Assembly: GCA_016198045.1 (NCBI GenBank)
Contig: JACQJI010000027.1
Location: 1-30,302, forward strand
Length of the DNA stretch: 30,302 nt
DNA from: Candidatus Doudnabacteria bacterium
Lineage (GTDB): Bacteria > Patescibacteriota > Doudnabacteria > UBA920 > O2-02-FULL-48-8
Reading direction: 5' to 3'
Below the pieces are notes generated by a model, which was given only the letters and a program-made list of their open reading frames with translations, ran no database searches and had not been told where the DNA came from. The stretch's first letter is position 1. Every line of letters starts with the position of its first letter. The position numbers and the translations under genes are program-made. Shown here one piece after another: positions 1-9,400 of the stretch.

Positions 1-16
1 GCCCTGCTCTAATCCA

Positions 17-1255
17 TTGAAAATCTTAAAAGATCTATTAAAAAAATTAGTTGGCAAAAAAATGGTGGGCATGTACCATTTTCTTTTGGCTTGGCTGGCC
101 GCGCTGGTTTATGGCTTCCCTTCTGAAAACTTAATCGTGATCGGGGTCACTGGCACCAACGGCAAGTCAACCACTGTGAATTTGATTGCCAAAATCTTAG
201 AAGAAGCCAGACATAAAGTGATAGCAACTTCAACAGTCAATTTTAAGATTGGCAATAGAGAGTGGCTTAATGACAAGAAAATGACCATGCCGGGTCGCTT
301 TTTTTTGCAGCGAATGCTGGCAGAAGGTTTGAAACAGGGCTGCACGCACGCCGTACTCGAGATTTCTTCAGAAGGCATTGAGCAATTCCGCCATCGCGGG
401 ATTAAGTTTGACGTCTGCGTGTTTACCAATCTTACTCCTGAGCATATCGAGGCTCACGGGGGATTTGAAAATTACAAACAAGCCAAGCTGAAATTGTTTG
501 CCCAGGCCAAACAAGCGATCGTGGCCAACATTGACGATCCTTATTATGCCGAGTTTACCAATTTTAAAGTTCCGCGAGTGATAAGTTTTGGCAAAAGTGA
601 ACAAGCCGAAGTTCGCGGCCAAAATTTTTCTGCCAATCCCAACGGCATTAGCTTTACGGTTGATCAAACAGAATTTAACCTTAAGCTTCGGGGAGTGTTT
701 GATTTCTACAATGCCTTAGCCGCTATAGCCACAGCGCGATCCCTTGGCATCAATTTGTCTGACTGCAAGCAAGCATTGGAAAAAGTTTCTGGAATCCCTG
801 GCCGCATGGAGGTTATTGATGGCCCAAACTTTAAAGTTTTGGTTGATTACGCGCCAGAGCCAGAAAGTTTGCGGCAAATGTATGCGACTATTGCCAACTG
901 GCCCAAGCGCCGCATCATCCATGTCTTAGGATCCACGGGCGGAGGCCGAGATATTTCGCGAAGAAAAATTCTAGGAGAGATAGCCGATAAATCGGCGCAC
1001 ATTGTCATTGTCACCAACGAGGACCCTTATGACGACGACCCGCAAAGCATTATTGACGATGTGGCCAGTGGTGCGCCGAAAGCCATAAAAATCCTAGACC
1101 GACGCGAGGCCATTGCCAAAGCCTTAAGCCTGGCCCAACCGAACGATCTGGTGCTTATAACCGGCAAAGGCGCTGAACAAAAGATGGCAGTTAAAGGCGG
1201 CTATATTCCGTGGGATGACCGGCAAGCAGTCAGGGAAGAATTGGAGCACTTATGA
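17..1255 (+). CDS. murE: Mur ligase, MurE-like (UDP-MurNAc-tripeptide synthetase type), N-terminally short
   Basis: ATP-dependent Mur ligase of peptidoglycan precursor synthesis, which adds an amino acid to the UDP-MurNAc peptide in the cytoplasm. Seen: the P-loop GTNGKST at residues 46-52, the MTMPGR segment, EISSEGI, VFTNLTPEHIEAHG, the middle-domain GxPGRME motif and the C-terminal ligase domain with GSTGGGRD and TNEDPYDDDP. At 412 residues it is shorter than a typical MurE of about 490, because the N-terminal UDP-binding domain is replaced by a short hydrophobic stretch (MYHFLLAWLAALVYGF). The diaminopimelate-specifying DNPR motif is absent, so the amino acid added is unknown. The start is a TTG near the window edge. 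The frame is open upstream to base 2, so a start outside the window is possible; the ATG at 62 is an alternative, but the residues before it look native to the family. The stop overlaps the tsaB start (ATGA). Confidence 0.85.
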   Translation: MKILKDLLKKLVGKKMVGMYHFLLAWLAALVYGFPSENLIVIGVTGTNGKSTTVNLIAKILEEARHKVIATSTVNFKIGNREWLNDKKMTMPGRFFLQRMLAEGLKQGCTHAVLEISSEGIEQFRHRGIKFDVCVFTNLTPEHIEAHGGFENYKQAKLKLFAQAKQAIVANIDDPYYAEFTNFKVPRVISFGKSEQAEVRGQNFSANPNGISFTVDQTEFNLKLRGVFDFYNALAAIATARSLGINLSDCKQALEKVSGIPGRMEVIDGPNFKVLVDYAPEPESLRQMYATIANWPKRRIIHVLGSTGGGRDISRRKILGEIADKSAHIVIVTNEDPYDDDPQSIIDDVASGAPKAIKILDRREAIAKALSLAQPNDLVLITGKGAEQKMAVKGGYIPWDDRQAVREELEHL

Positions 1256-1611
1256 CGCTTTTTATCGACACGACTGATAATGATTTGGTGACGATTGGTT
1301 TGATAAATAAAAAAATTGCCAAGAAAACTTGGCAGACCAAATGGTTGTCAGAAACCCTGCTGCCGACGATTGAGAGGTTTTTGAAACTGCAGAGAGTGAA
1401 GTTTCAGGGCCTTAAAAAAATTGTGGTCGTTGTCGGTCCCGGATTTTTCAGCCGCATTCGAACGGGTGTGGCTACGGCCAACGCTTTGGGCTACGCTTTA
1501 AACATACCGATTGCCGGAGTCAGGCAAGGGTTTCGGCGATTGAAATTTGGCAAAGCGGCATTACCTTACTACGCAAAGTTTCCAAACATAACCCGGTCAA
1601 AACCCCGATGA
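1252..1611 (+). CDS. tsaB: Miniature TsaB (t6A biosynthesis, YeaZ family)
   Basis: TsaB is the non-catalytic ASKHA-fold partner that scaffolds TsaD in making N6-threonylcarbamoyladenosine at position 37 of ANN-decoding tRNAs. Seen: the N-terminal FIDTTDN strand, then GPGFFSRIRTGVATANALG, the family signature (normally GPGSFTGLRIG). It has 119 residues against about 220-230 in most bacteria. The second lobe is missing, but a C-terminal LPYYAKFPNIT resembles the P-x-Y-x-R-x-P tail of full-length TsaB, suggesting internal deletion rather than simple truncation. It overlaps murE by 4 bp at the start and the MFS gene by 4 bp at the end, so translation is probably coupled. Its partner tsaD lies at 18078-19112 on the other strand. 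Identity is fairly sure; whether the short form still binds TsaD is inference. Confidence 0.8.
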   Translation: MTLFIDTTDNDLVTIGLINKKIAKKTWQTKWLSETLLPTIERFLKLQRVKFQGLKKIVVVVGPGFFSRIRTGVATANALGYALNIPIAGVRQGFRRLKFGKAALPYYAKFPNITRSKPR

Positions 1612-2837
1612 CGCTTACTGCCTATTTGTCGGTTCTCAAAAATTTTAACTTTACCAAGCTTTGGGTTTCGCAGGTTTGCTCCCAGCTGACTAATTTCCTG
1701 CTGAGTTTCGCGATTTTGATCAAGGCTTTCCGGCTTACCGAATCTTCCGCTTCAGTTTCAATTATTTTGATTGCCTTTGGCCTAGCCACCGTAGTGTTTG
1801 GAGCATTTGCGGGAGTATACGCTGACCGGTTCGACCGCAAATGGATTCTGACCATTATAAATTTTTCCCAAGCGGCAGTTGTTTTGGTTTTTTTATTTTT
1901 TGAAAATAATTTTTGGGCGTTAGCCGTAATTACCTTTGTTTATTCGTCCTTAAACCAGTTTTATTTGCCGGCCGAAGCCCCTTCCATCCCCGACTTAGTC
2001 TCGAAAGATGAGTTGCTGGTGGCCAATAGTTACTTTGCGTTTACCACCCACGGTTCGATGCTGTTGGGGTTTGCTTTGGCTGGCCCGCTGGTGGCATTTT
2101 GGGGATTCAAAGCCCCCTTTCTTGCCGGTTTTGTCCTTTTGTTGATTGCCGGCTTGTCTACCTTGTCCTTGCCCAGACTCAAAAGCGAAAATTCGGGCAA
2201 TGGTTTTTTGCGGAAAGTCTGGCCGGAGTTCCGCGAAGGCCTGCGCTACTTTGTCGGCCATCGGCTGTTGCATTTTCCCCTGGTCGCTTTGATCCTGGCA
2301 CAAGTAATCAACGGCATGATCATTGTCCTGGCGCCCGCGCTGGTCGATAAGTTGCTCGGCATCAATTTGGAAACCGGATCGTTTTTGGCGATTGCCCCTT
2401 TAGGCTTGGGAGTCATTGTCGGCGCTCTGATTTTGGGGCTGGAGTCCAAGCGAGTTGGCCGGCATAAGATGATCATTGTTGGATTCCTTGGGAAAGGGAC
2501 AGCTTTGGCTTTATTGGCAACAATTATTTACGTTGATGAGCGCGTGTTGTTTTATATGGTCTTGGCTTTTATCGCCGGAATTTTTAACGCCCATATTTTC
2601 TCACCGGCTCATTCTGTCATGCAATCTGAAGCCATCGAAACGCACCGGGGGCGAGTTTATGCCGCGCTGTACGTCCTGCTCCAAGCCGCCGCCACCTTAC
2701 CGTCTTTTATTGCCGGGGTTTTAGCCGACAGCTTTAGTCTGCAGGTGGTTTTTTTGGGCATGGGCATTGGCTTGATCGTGGCCGGGGTGGTCTTGACAAA
2801 GTTTTTGGGATGGATAAAATATAAACGTGGTATATAA
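1608..2837 (+). CDS. MFS transporter (drug-efflux type)
   Basis: Major facilitator superfamily permease of the inner membrane, 409 residues, with about 11-12 hydrophobic helices along its length. Seen: a cytoplasmic loop motif A at about residues 69-80 (GVYADRFDRKW, a form of GxxxDRxGRR) between helices 2 and 3, and a basic loop SKRVGRHKM in the second half that echoes it. The layout resembles the EntS/MFS_3-like efflux group, but substrate cannot be read from sequence. The ATG overlaps the tsaB stop as ATGA, with no separate ribosome binding site, so it is probably translated by coupling. The last 45 bases of the gene carry the likely rpoB promoter, so this gene ends the first operon while the next one starts inside it. 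Confidence 0.85.
   Translation: MTLTAYLSVLKNFNFTKLWVSQVCSQLTNFLLSFAILIKAFRLTESSASVSIILIAFGLATVVFGAFAGVYADRFDRKWILTIINFSQAAVVLVFLFFENNFWALAVITFVYSSLNQFYLPAEAPSIPDLVSKDELLVANSYFAFTTHGSMLLGFALAGPLVAFWGFKAPFLAGFVLLLIAGLSTLSLPRLKSENSGNGFLRKVWPEFREGLRYFVGHRLLHFPLVALILAQVINGMIIVLAPALVDKLLGINLETGSFLAIAPLGLGVIVGALILGLESKRVGRHKMIIVGFLGKGTALALLATIIYVDERVLFYMVLAFIAGIFNAHIFSPAHSVMQSEAIETHRGRVYAALYVLLQAAATLPSFIAGVLADSFSLQVVFLGMGIGLIVAGVVLTKFLGWIKYKRGI
2793..2820 (+). promoter_or_regulatory. Promoter for rpoBC inside the MFS gene end
   Basis: TTGACA (2793-2798, perfect -35) is followed after 16 nt by TAAAAT (2815-2820). A second -10-like TATAAT lies at 2833-2838 but has no good -35. Either would place the start of an rpoBC transcript 60-75 nt before the rpoB ATG. 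Confidence 0.6.
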
Positions 2838-2866
2838 TTTAATAAGCAATTAAGCTGACAGACGGC

Positions 2867-2890
2867 CTCTTTTTGTATATGCAAAAAGAG
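2867..2890 (+). promoter_or_regulatory. Leader hairpin before rpoB
   Basis: Perfect 9-bp inverted repeat CTCTTTTTG / CAAAAAGAG with a 6-nt loop, followed within 5 nt by TTTTT and then the rpoB ATG at 2901. The 3' arm runs into AGAGAG, the only purine tract that could act as a ribosome binding site. The hairpin could attenuate transcription or hide the start region; which one cannot be told from sequence. Confidence 0.5.
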
Positions 2891-2900
2891 AGATGTTTTT

Positions 2901-5900
2901 ATGTCCCCGAAAGCCAAAAACCACAATTTGAGCCTTGATTTTGCCAAGAAACAGACTAAGGTCGGGAAGCGAATATTTTTCACTCCCTTTCACGAAGTGA
3001 TGGAAATGCCTAATTTGATCGAGGTCCAGCTGGCTTCTTATAAGTGGTTTTTGCAGCAAGGGCTCGCTGAGCTCTTCTCCGAAATCAACCCAATTAAAGA
3101 TTTTACTGGTAAGAATTTTGAACTAGCATTTGGCAATTATTTTTTGGACAAGCCTAAGTATGATGAAAAGACTGCTAAAGATCGGAACACTACTTTTGAA
3201 GCCCCTTTGTACGTTTCAGCCAAACTGGTAAACAAACAGACCGGGAAGAACAAGACTCAAGATGTCTATATCGGCGACTTCCCCCTAATGACGCCTCGCG
3301 GGACCTTTGTGATCAATGGCGTGGAACGAGTGGTAGTATCACAGCTGGTCAAATCCCCGGGCGTATTTTTTACGGCCGAAACCACCCGCGGCCGCAACTG
3401 GTATGGCGCCAAAATTATTCCCAACCGGGGAGCTTGGCTGGAAGTCGAAACCGACATTAATGGAGTGATCAGCGTCAAGATTGACCGCAAGCGAAGAATC
3501 CCCATCACGGCTTTGCTGCGGGTTTTCGGCTTTGGTTTAGACGAAGAAATTCTCACCGCCTTCGCGCAAGTGGATACTCATCCCGATCTGCGGTATATCC
3601 AGAACACTTTGGACAAGGATCCCTCCAAGAACGCGGATGAAGGTTTTAAAGAGGTTTACAAGCGGATTAGGCCTGGCGACTTGGCCACTGCTGAGAACGC
3701 CCGATCTTTGATCGAGGCGATGTTTTTTCACGCTGAGCGCTATGATCTTTCCGAGGTTGGCCGCTACAAACTAAACCAGCGTCTGAACATTTCCGCCTCT
3801 GGTGGAAAGGACCGCCAGGACCGAATTTTAACCAAAGAAGATCTGACCGAAATCATTCGCGAAGTCATACGCTTAAACAACAGCCAGGAAGCTTGGGATG
3901 ACATAGACCATTTGTCCAATCGGCGGGTGCGGGCTGTGGGTGAGCTGATTCAGGGCAAATTCCGCATCGGCCTGGCCCGCATGGCCAGGATTGTCAAGGA
4001 CCGTATGAGCTTGGCTGACGTGGAAACCGTGACGCCGGCGCAACTGATTCACGTCCGCCCGATTGTCGCGGTGATTCAGGAATTTTTCTCTTCTTCCCAA
4101 CTGTCGCAGTTTATGGATCAGACCAACCCCTTGGCCGAATTGGAGCACAAACGAAGGCTTAGTGCTATGGGTCCGGGAGGGCTTTCGCGCGAGCGGGCCG
4201 GTTTTGAAGTTCGGGACGTGCACCGCAGCCACTACGGACGGCTTTGTCCCATCACCACCCCAGAAGGTCCCAACATCGGCTTGGTCGCCCACTTGGCTTG
4301 CTACGCCCGCCTCAACGATTACGGGTTTATCGAAACGCCGTATCGCAAGGTGGTCAAACAACTGCCCAACGACGGCAAATCGGCAGCGGGAAAAATTGCC
4401 TTGTTTGACCTCCGAGACGAATCGGGAAAAACTTTGGTCAATGCCGGGGCTGTCATGTCAGGAAGCGACGCCCAAAAGCTGAATCGGCAAAAATCCATCT
4501 CGCAGATTCTCATCAAGCCTTATGTCACCAATGAGATTGTATATTTGGACGCTTATGAAGAAGAGCACGTGATTATCGCCCAAGCCACCACGCCATTTGA
4601 CGAGCATGGATATTTTTTGGAAGAACGGGCGTCAGTGCGGGTCCACGCTGAACCTTCTATCGCCGCCACCAACGACATTGATTATATGGAGGTTTCTCCC
4701 AAGCAAATTATTTCAGTGACCACCTCGCTGATTCCTTTTTTGGAGCATGACGACGCGAACCGCGCTTTGATGGGATCGAACATGCAACGGCAGGCGGTTT
4801 CCTGCATCAAACCCGAGTCGCCGGTGGTGGGGACCGGGGTTGAATCCAAGGCCGCTTACGATTCGGGCCAGGTCGTGATTGCGGAAACTGACGGTATCGT
4901 GACATCTGTCACGGGCGAAAAAATTGTCATTGCCGACGATCATAATAAGAGGAAAGAATACATTCTTCAGAAATTTGTCAGATCAAACACCTCGACCTCC
5001 ATCAACCAGCACCCGATCGTGCACAAGGGGCAGATCGTCAAGGCGGGAGATGTTTTGGCTGACGGCGCGGCGATTGAAAGTGGCGAATTGGCCTTGGGCC
5101 AAAATTTACTGGTCGCGTTTATGTCTTGGGAGGGCGGCAATTATGAAGATGCTATTTTGATTTCTTCTCGAGTGGTGGAAGAGGATCGTTACTCTTCTAT
5201 CCACATTGAGGATTTCAAGGTTGACCTCCGCGATACCAAACTCGGGCCGGAGATCATCACTCGAGACATCCCCAACGTCGGAGAAGAAAAGCTCAAGGAC
5301 TTGGATGAAAACGGTATTATCAGGATCGGAGCGCAGGTCAAGGCTGGTGATATTCTGGTTGGCAAAATTACTCCCAAGGGAGAAACCGATCTGACCGCCG
5401 AAGAAAAACTGTTGCGGGTAATCTTTGGGGAGAAATCCCGCGATGTCAAGGACACTTCGCTGACACTGCCTCACGGCGAGTATGGCAAAGTCGTCCATAT
5501 CCGAGAATTTTCCAGGGAGCAGGGCGATAAGCTGCCTTCGGGCGTGATTAGATCGATCCAGGTTTCGATTGCGGTGCTGCGCAAAATTCAAGTCGGAGAC
5601 AAAATGGCCGGCCGCCACGGCAACAAGGGCGTGATTTCGCAGGTGATTTCCATGGAAGATATGCCGTTTATGGAAAACGGCATCCCCGTGGACATTATTT
5701 TGAATCCTTTGGGGGTGGCCAGCCGCATGAACATCGGGCAGATTTTGGAAACGCATTTGGGTTTGGCTGCAAAAAAGTTGGGTTATAAAGTCGCTTCCCC
5801 CTCACTCGACGGCGTGCCAGAATCAATCATCAAGCAGGAGCTGACCAAAGCGGGATTTCCGGAGGATGGAAAGTTGGTGCTGCGTGACGGGAAAACCGGT

Positions 5901-6386
5901 GATGTGTTTGCCGAGAAAGTTACCGTCGGAATTATTTACATGCTCAAGCTTCATCATTTGGTGGATGATAAGATGCATGCCCGTTCCACCGGGCCGTATT
6001 CGTTGATTACCCAGCAGCCTTTGGGCGGCAAAGCCCAGTTTGGCGGCCAGCGGTTCGGAGAGATGGAAGTCTGGGCGCTGGAAGGTTATGGGGCGGCGCA
6101 CACTTTGCAGGAAATGCTGACCATTAAATCCGACGATGTGGTGGGCCGAGCCAAAACTTATGAATCGATTGTCAAAGGCGAGCCGATCAAAAAACCAAAC
6201 GTCCCGGAGTCATTCCGCGTTTTGGTCAAGGAGCTGCAGTCGCTTTGTTTGAACGTCGAGCTGATTGGCGAGAAAGCAGTTACGGACACTGCAGGCGAAG
6301 TGAAAGAGCTGGCAACCACTGACGAGCCGCAACCAGAGAAAGAGATGGTAGTGGAGGAGGGCAAGAAAAGGAAAACCAAAAAATAA
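2901..6386 (+). CDS. rpoB: DNA-directed RNA polymerase subunit beta
   Basis: Beta subunit of the core RNA polymerase, 1161 residues. Seen in order: GVERVVVSQLVKSPGVFF in the N-terminal protrusion; the rifampicin cluster SSSQLSQFMDQTNPLAE, HKRRLSAMGPGG at about 4090-4185; CPITTPEGPNIG; the active-site proximal GDKMAGRHGNKGV; GGKAQFGGQRFGEMEVWALE near the C terminus. Residues equivalent to E. coli Asp516, His526 and Ser531 are unchanged, so nothing here predicts rifampicin resistance. Large lineage-specific insertions of the E. coli type are absent. After the last conserved helix comes a charged tail rich in E and K (about 40 residues), ending KRKTKK. The ATG at 2901 fits family N termini. rpoC follows after 27 nt. 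Confidence 0.98.
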   Translation: MSPKAKNHNLSLDFAKKQTKVGKRIFFTPFHEVMEMPNLIEVQLASYKWFLQQGLAELFSEINPIKDFTGKNFELAFGNYFLDKPKYDEKTAKDRNTTFEAPLYVSAKLVNKQTGKNKTQDVYIGDFPLMTPRGTFVINGVERVVVSQLVKSPGVFFTAETTRGRNWYGAKIIPNRGAWLEVETDINGVISVKIDRKRRIPITALLRVFGFGLDEEILTAFAQVDTHPDLRYIQNTLDKDPSKNADEGFKEVYKRIRPGDLATAENARSLIEAMFFHAERYDLSEVGRYKLNQRLNISASGGKDRQDRILTKEDLTEIIREVIRLNNSQEAWDDIDHLSNRRVRAVGELIQGKFRIGLARMARIVKDRMSLADVETVTPAQLIHVRPIVAVIQEFFSSSQLSQFMDQTNPLAELEHKRRLSAMGPGGLSRERAGFEVRDVHRSHYGRLCPITTPEGPNIGLVAHLACYARLNDYGFIETPYRKVVKQLPNDGKSAAGKIALFDLRDESGKTLVNAGAVMSGSDAQKLNRQKSISQILIKPYVTNEIVYLDAYEEEHVIIAQATTPFDEHGYFLEERASVRVHAEPSIAATNDIDYMEVSPKQIISVTTSLIPFLEHDDANRALMGSNMQRQAVSCIKPESPVVGTGVESKAAYDSGQVVIAETDGIVTSVTGEKIVIADDHNKRKEYILQKFVRSNTSTSINQHPIVHKGQIVKAGDVLADGAAIESGELALGQNLLVAFMSWEGGNYEDAILISSRVVEEDRYSSIHIEDFKVDLRDTKLGPEIITRDIPNVGEEKLKDLDENGIIRIGAQVKAGDILVGKITPKGETDLTAEEKLLRVIFGEKSRDVKDTSLTLPHGEYGKVVHIREFSREQGDKLPSGVIRSIQVSIAVLRKIQVGDKMAGRHGNKGVISQVISMEDMPFMENGIPVDIILNPLGVASRMNIGQILETHLGLAAKKLGYKVASPSLDGVPESIIKQELTKAGFPEDGKLVLRDGKTGDVFAEKVTVGIIYMLKLHHLVDDKMHARSTGPYSLITQQPLGGKAQFGGQRFGEMEVWALEGYGAAHTLQEMLTIKSDDVVGRAKTYESIVKGEPIKKPNVPESFRVLVKELQSLCLNVELIGEKAVTDTAGEVKELATTDEPQPEKEMVVEEGKKRKTKK

Positions 6387-6413
6387 TTTTTAATTATTAA
6401 CTATTGACCGCAC

Positions 6414-9400
6414 ATGCTGCAAGCCACTGAAGAATTTAAAGCTGTCAGATTGAAACTGGCCTCGCCAGCGGATATTTTGAATTGGTCTTATGGAGAAGTT
6501 ACCAAGCCGGAAACGATCAATTATCGAACCCAGCGCCCGGAAAAAGACGGCTTGTTTGACGAAAAAATCTTCGGTCCGATCAAAGACTGGGAATGTTACT
6601 GCGGCAAATATAAGCGGATAAGGTATAAAGGAATTATCTGCGATAAGTGCGGAGTGGAAGTGACCAGAAGCTCGGTGCGGCGCGAGCGCATGGGGCACAT
6701 CAAGCTTTCTTCCCCGGTCACCCACATTTGGTTTTTGCGGGGGGTCCCGTCTCGCATCGGTTTGATCTTGGATCTCTCGGTGCAAGAGCTGGAAAAAGTT
6801 GTGTATTTTGCCTCGTATATCATCACCAGCGTGGATGAAGAATCCAGAGCTGCTGTTTTGGAGCAGATTGAGCGGGAATTTAAAAGCAAGAAAAAAGAGA
6901 TTGAAAGTCGATTCGAAGCGCTGATCAGCCAAGCCAGGAATTCCGCCTCCGGCGGCAAAGAAGCCACGGAAGATGCGGAAGTGGTGAGGCTGAAAGACAT
7001 GGTTACTCGGGAGTTGGAACATTTGGAATCTATCCGCGAACTGGCGCGCTCCGAGCTTAAATCAATCAAGAAGTACCAAATCATTTCGGAACTGGAGTAT
7101 CGGGACTTGTCGCTCAAATACGGCCCGGTGTTCCAGGCCAGCATTGGCGCGGCTGCCATCAAGCAGCTGCTGGAGGAAGTGGATTTGGATAAGCTTTTTA
7201 GCCAGCTTCGGGAAGACACTGCCGCCTCAGAGGGAGTCAATAAGCGCAAGTTGGTCCGCCGCCTAAAATTAGTCAAATCCATGATCAAGTCGGGCATTCG
7301 GCCGGAGTGGATGATCATCGGCAATCTTCCGGTCATTCCACCTGATCTTCGCCCAATGGTCCAGTTGGACGGCGGCCGGTTCGCCGCTTCTGACTTAAAT
7401 GATCTGTATCGCCGCGTGATCAACAGAAATAACCGGCTCAAAAAACTTTTGGAAATCGGGGCCCCGGAAGTGATTACGAGAAACGAAAAAAGAATGCTGC
7501 AGGAAGCGGTGGATGCCTTAATCGACAATTCCATCCGCCACGGCAAGGAAGTCACTGCTTCCACTGGCCAGAAACGGAAGCTTCGCTCGCTGGCGGACAT
7601 GCTGAAGGGCAAGCAGGGCCGTTTCCGCCAAAACTTGCTGGGGAAAAGAGTGGACTACTCCGGCCGCAGCGTGATCGTGGGCGGGCCCAATCTCAAACTT
7701 CATCAGTGCGGGTTGCCGAAAAAAATGGCGCTGGAGTTGTTCAAGCCTTTTGTGATTTCCAAATTGATCCAACGCGAGTACGCGCATAACGTCCGCTCGG
7801 CCAACCGCTTGATTGAACAGGGCGTGACCAGCGTCTATGACATTTTGGAAGAAGTGACCAAGGAGCACTACGTGCTGTTAAACCGCGCGCCTACGCTCCA
7901 TCGTCTCGGATTCCAAGCTTTTCTGCCGGTATTGATTGAGGGTAAAGCTATCCAGGTCCATCCTTTGGTCTGTCCAGCGTTTAACGCTGATTTCGATGGC
8001 GACCAGATGGCGGTGCACGTTTCGCTGACAGCCGCTGCGCAAGAGGAAGCCAAGAACATCATGCTTTCTTCCAAAAATTTGCTTAAACCCGCTTCCGGCG
8101 AGCCGATCATGGGCCCCAACCAGGACATGGTTTTGGGTTGCTATTGGCTGACCAAAATTAAGCCGAAAGAACTGGGAGAGGGCAAGGTCTTTGGCAGCAT
8201 TGATGAGGCGATTCTTGCCTACCGCTCCAAAGTCGTGACCTTAAAGGCTAAAGTCAAAGTCCGCTTAGGCGAAAATTGGGGCAAGAAAGGGCTGGTGGAG
8301 ACCTGCGTGGGACGAATTTTATTCAACGAGATTTTGCCTGCGGAAATGCGCTTTCTCAACGAAGTTATGGATAAAAAGAGGCTGCAGCAGGCAGTGGCGG
8401 TTTGCTATCGGGATCATGGCATCGAGCGGACTGCCGTGCTTTTGGACGATATTAAGCGGTTGGGTTTTCACTACGTGACTACTTCGGGCATTTCTTGGGG
8501 CATGGACGATCTGCGGGTGCCCAGCATTAAAGCCGAATTGCTTAAGAAGGCCGATGAAGAGGTGCTCAAAACTTTTGAACAATACCAGCAAGGACTGCTG
8601 ACCGCCTCCGAACGGTATAACCGGGTCATCGAAATTTGGGCCGAAGTCAGGGACAAGATCACGGAAGCTATCACCTCGACTCTCGACGAGTACGGGACCG
8701 TTTATCAAATGGTTAATTCGGGCGCGCGAGGTTCGGTGTCGCAGATCGCCCAAATGGCCGGCATGAAAGGACTGGTGACCAACCCGGCTGGAGAAGTTAT
8801 CGAATTGCCCGCGCGCGACTCGTTTAAGGAAGGACTGAATATCTTAGAGTATTTCATTTCCACCCACGGTTCGCGCAAAGGAATGACGGACACGGCCTTA
8901 AGAACCGCTGACGCGGGGTATTTGACTCGCCGCTTAGTTGACGTGGCGCAAGACATCGTGGTCAATGCTCTAGATTGCTCCGTTGTCACCGGCCGCCGCA
9001 TCACGCGCGCTTCTTCCGAGTCTCTGGGCCGGCCTTTGGCCCGGAGAATTTTTGGCCGGGTCGTAGTCGGCGATGTCAAAGATCCCGCTGGCAAGGTCAT
9101 GGCCAAAGCCGGCAGTTATATCGATGACGCAACCGCTGAGCTGATCGACAAGGCGGGTGTGGCGGAAGTGGAAGTCCGCACGGTTTTAAGGTGTACTTTG
9201 AATCGCGGCGTCTGCGCTAAATGTTATGGTTTTGACTTGGGCTTCAACCGCCCGGTGGAACAAGGTTCGGCAGTGGGGATTGTGGCGGCGCAAGCCATCG
9301 GCGAGCCGGGAACCCAGTTGACTATGCGGACGTTTCATACCGGCGGCGTGGCGGGACTGGACATCACTCAAGGCTTGCCTAGGGTGGAAGAACTGCTGGA

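Noticed and set aside
2833..2838. TATAAT as the main rpoB promoter
   Set aside because: No acceptable -35 lies 16-18 nt upstream; TTGACA pairs better with TAAAAT at 2815.
5106..5756. 216-codon open frame on the minus strand within rpoB
   Set aside because: It lies entirely opposite a highly conserved coding region and its translation is His/Asn-rich with no domain; it is a shadow of rpoB codon use.
6596..7612. 338-codon open frame on the minus strand within rpoC
   Set aside because: Serine-rich low-information translation opposite conserved rpoC sequence; no promoter or ribosome site.
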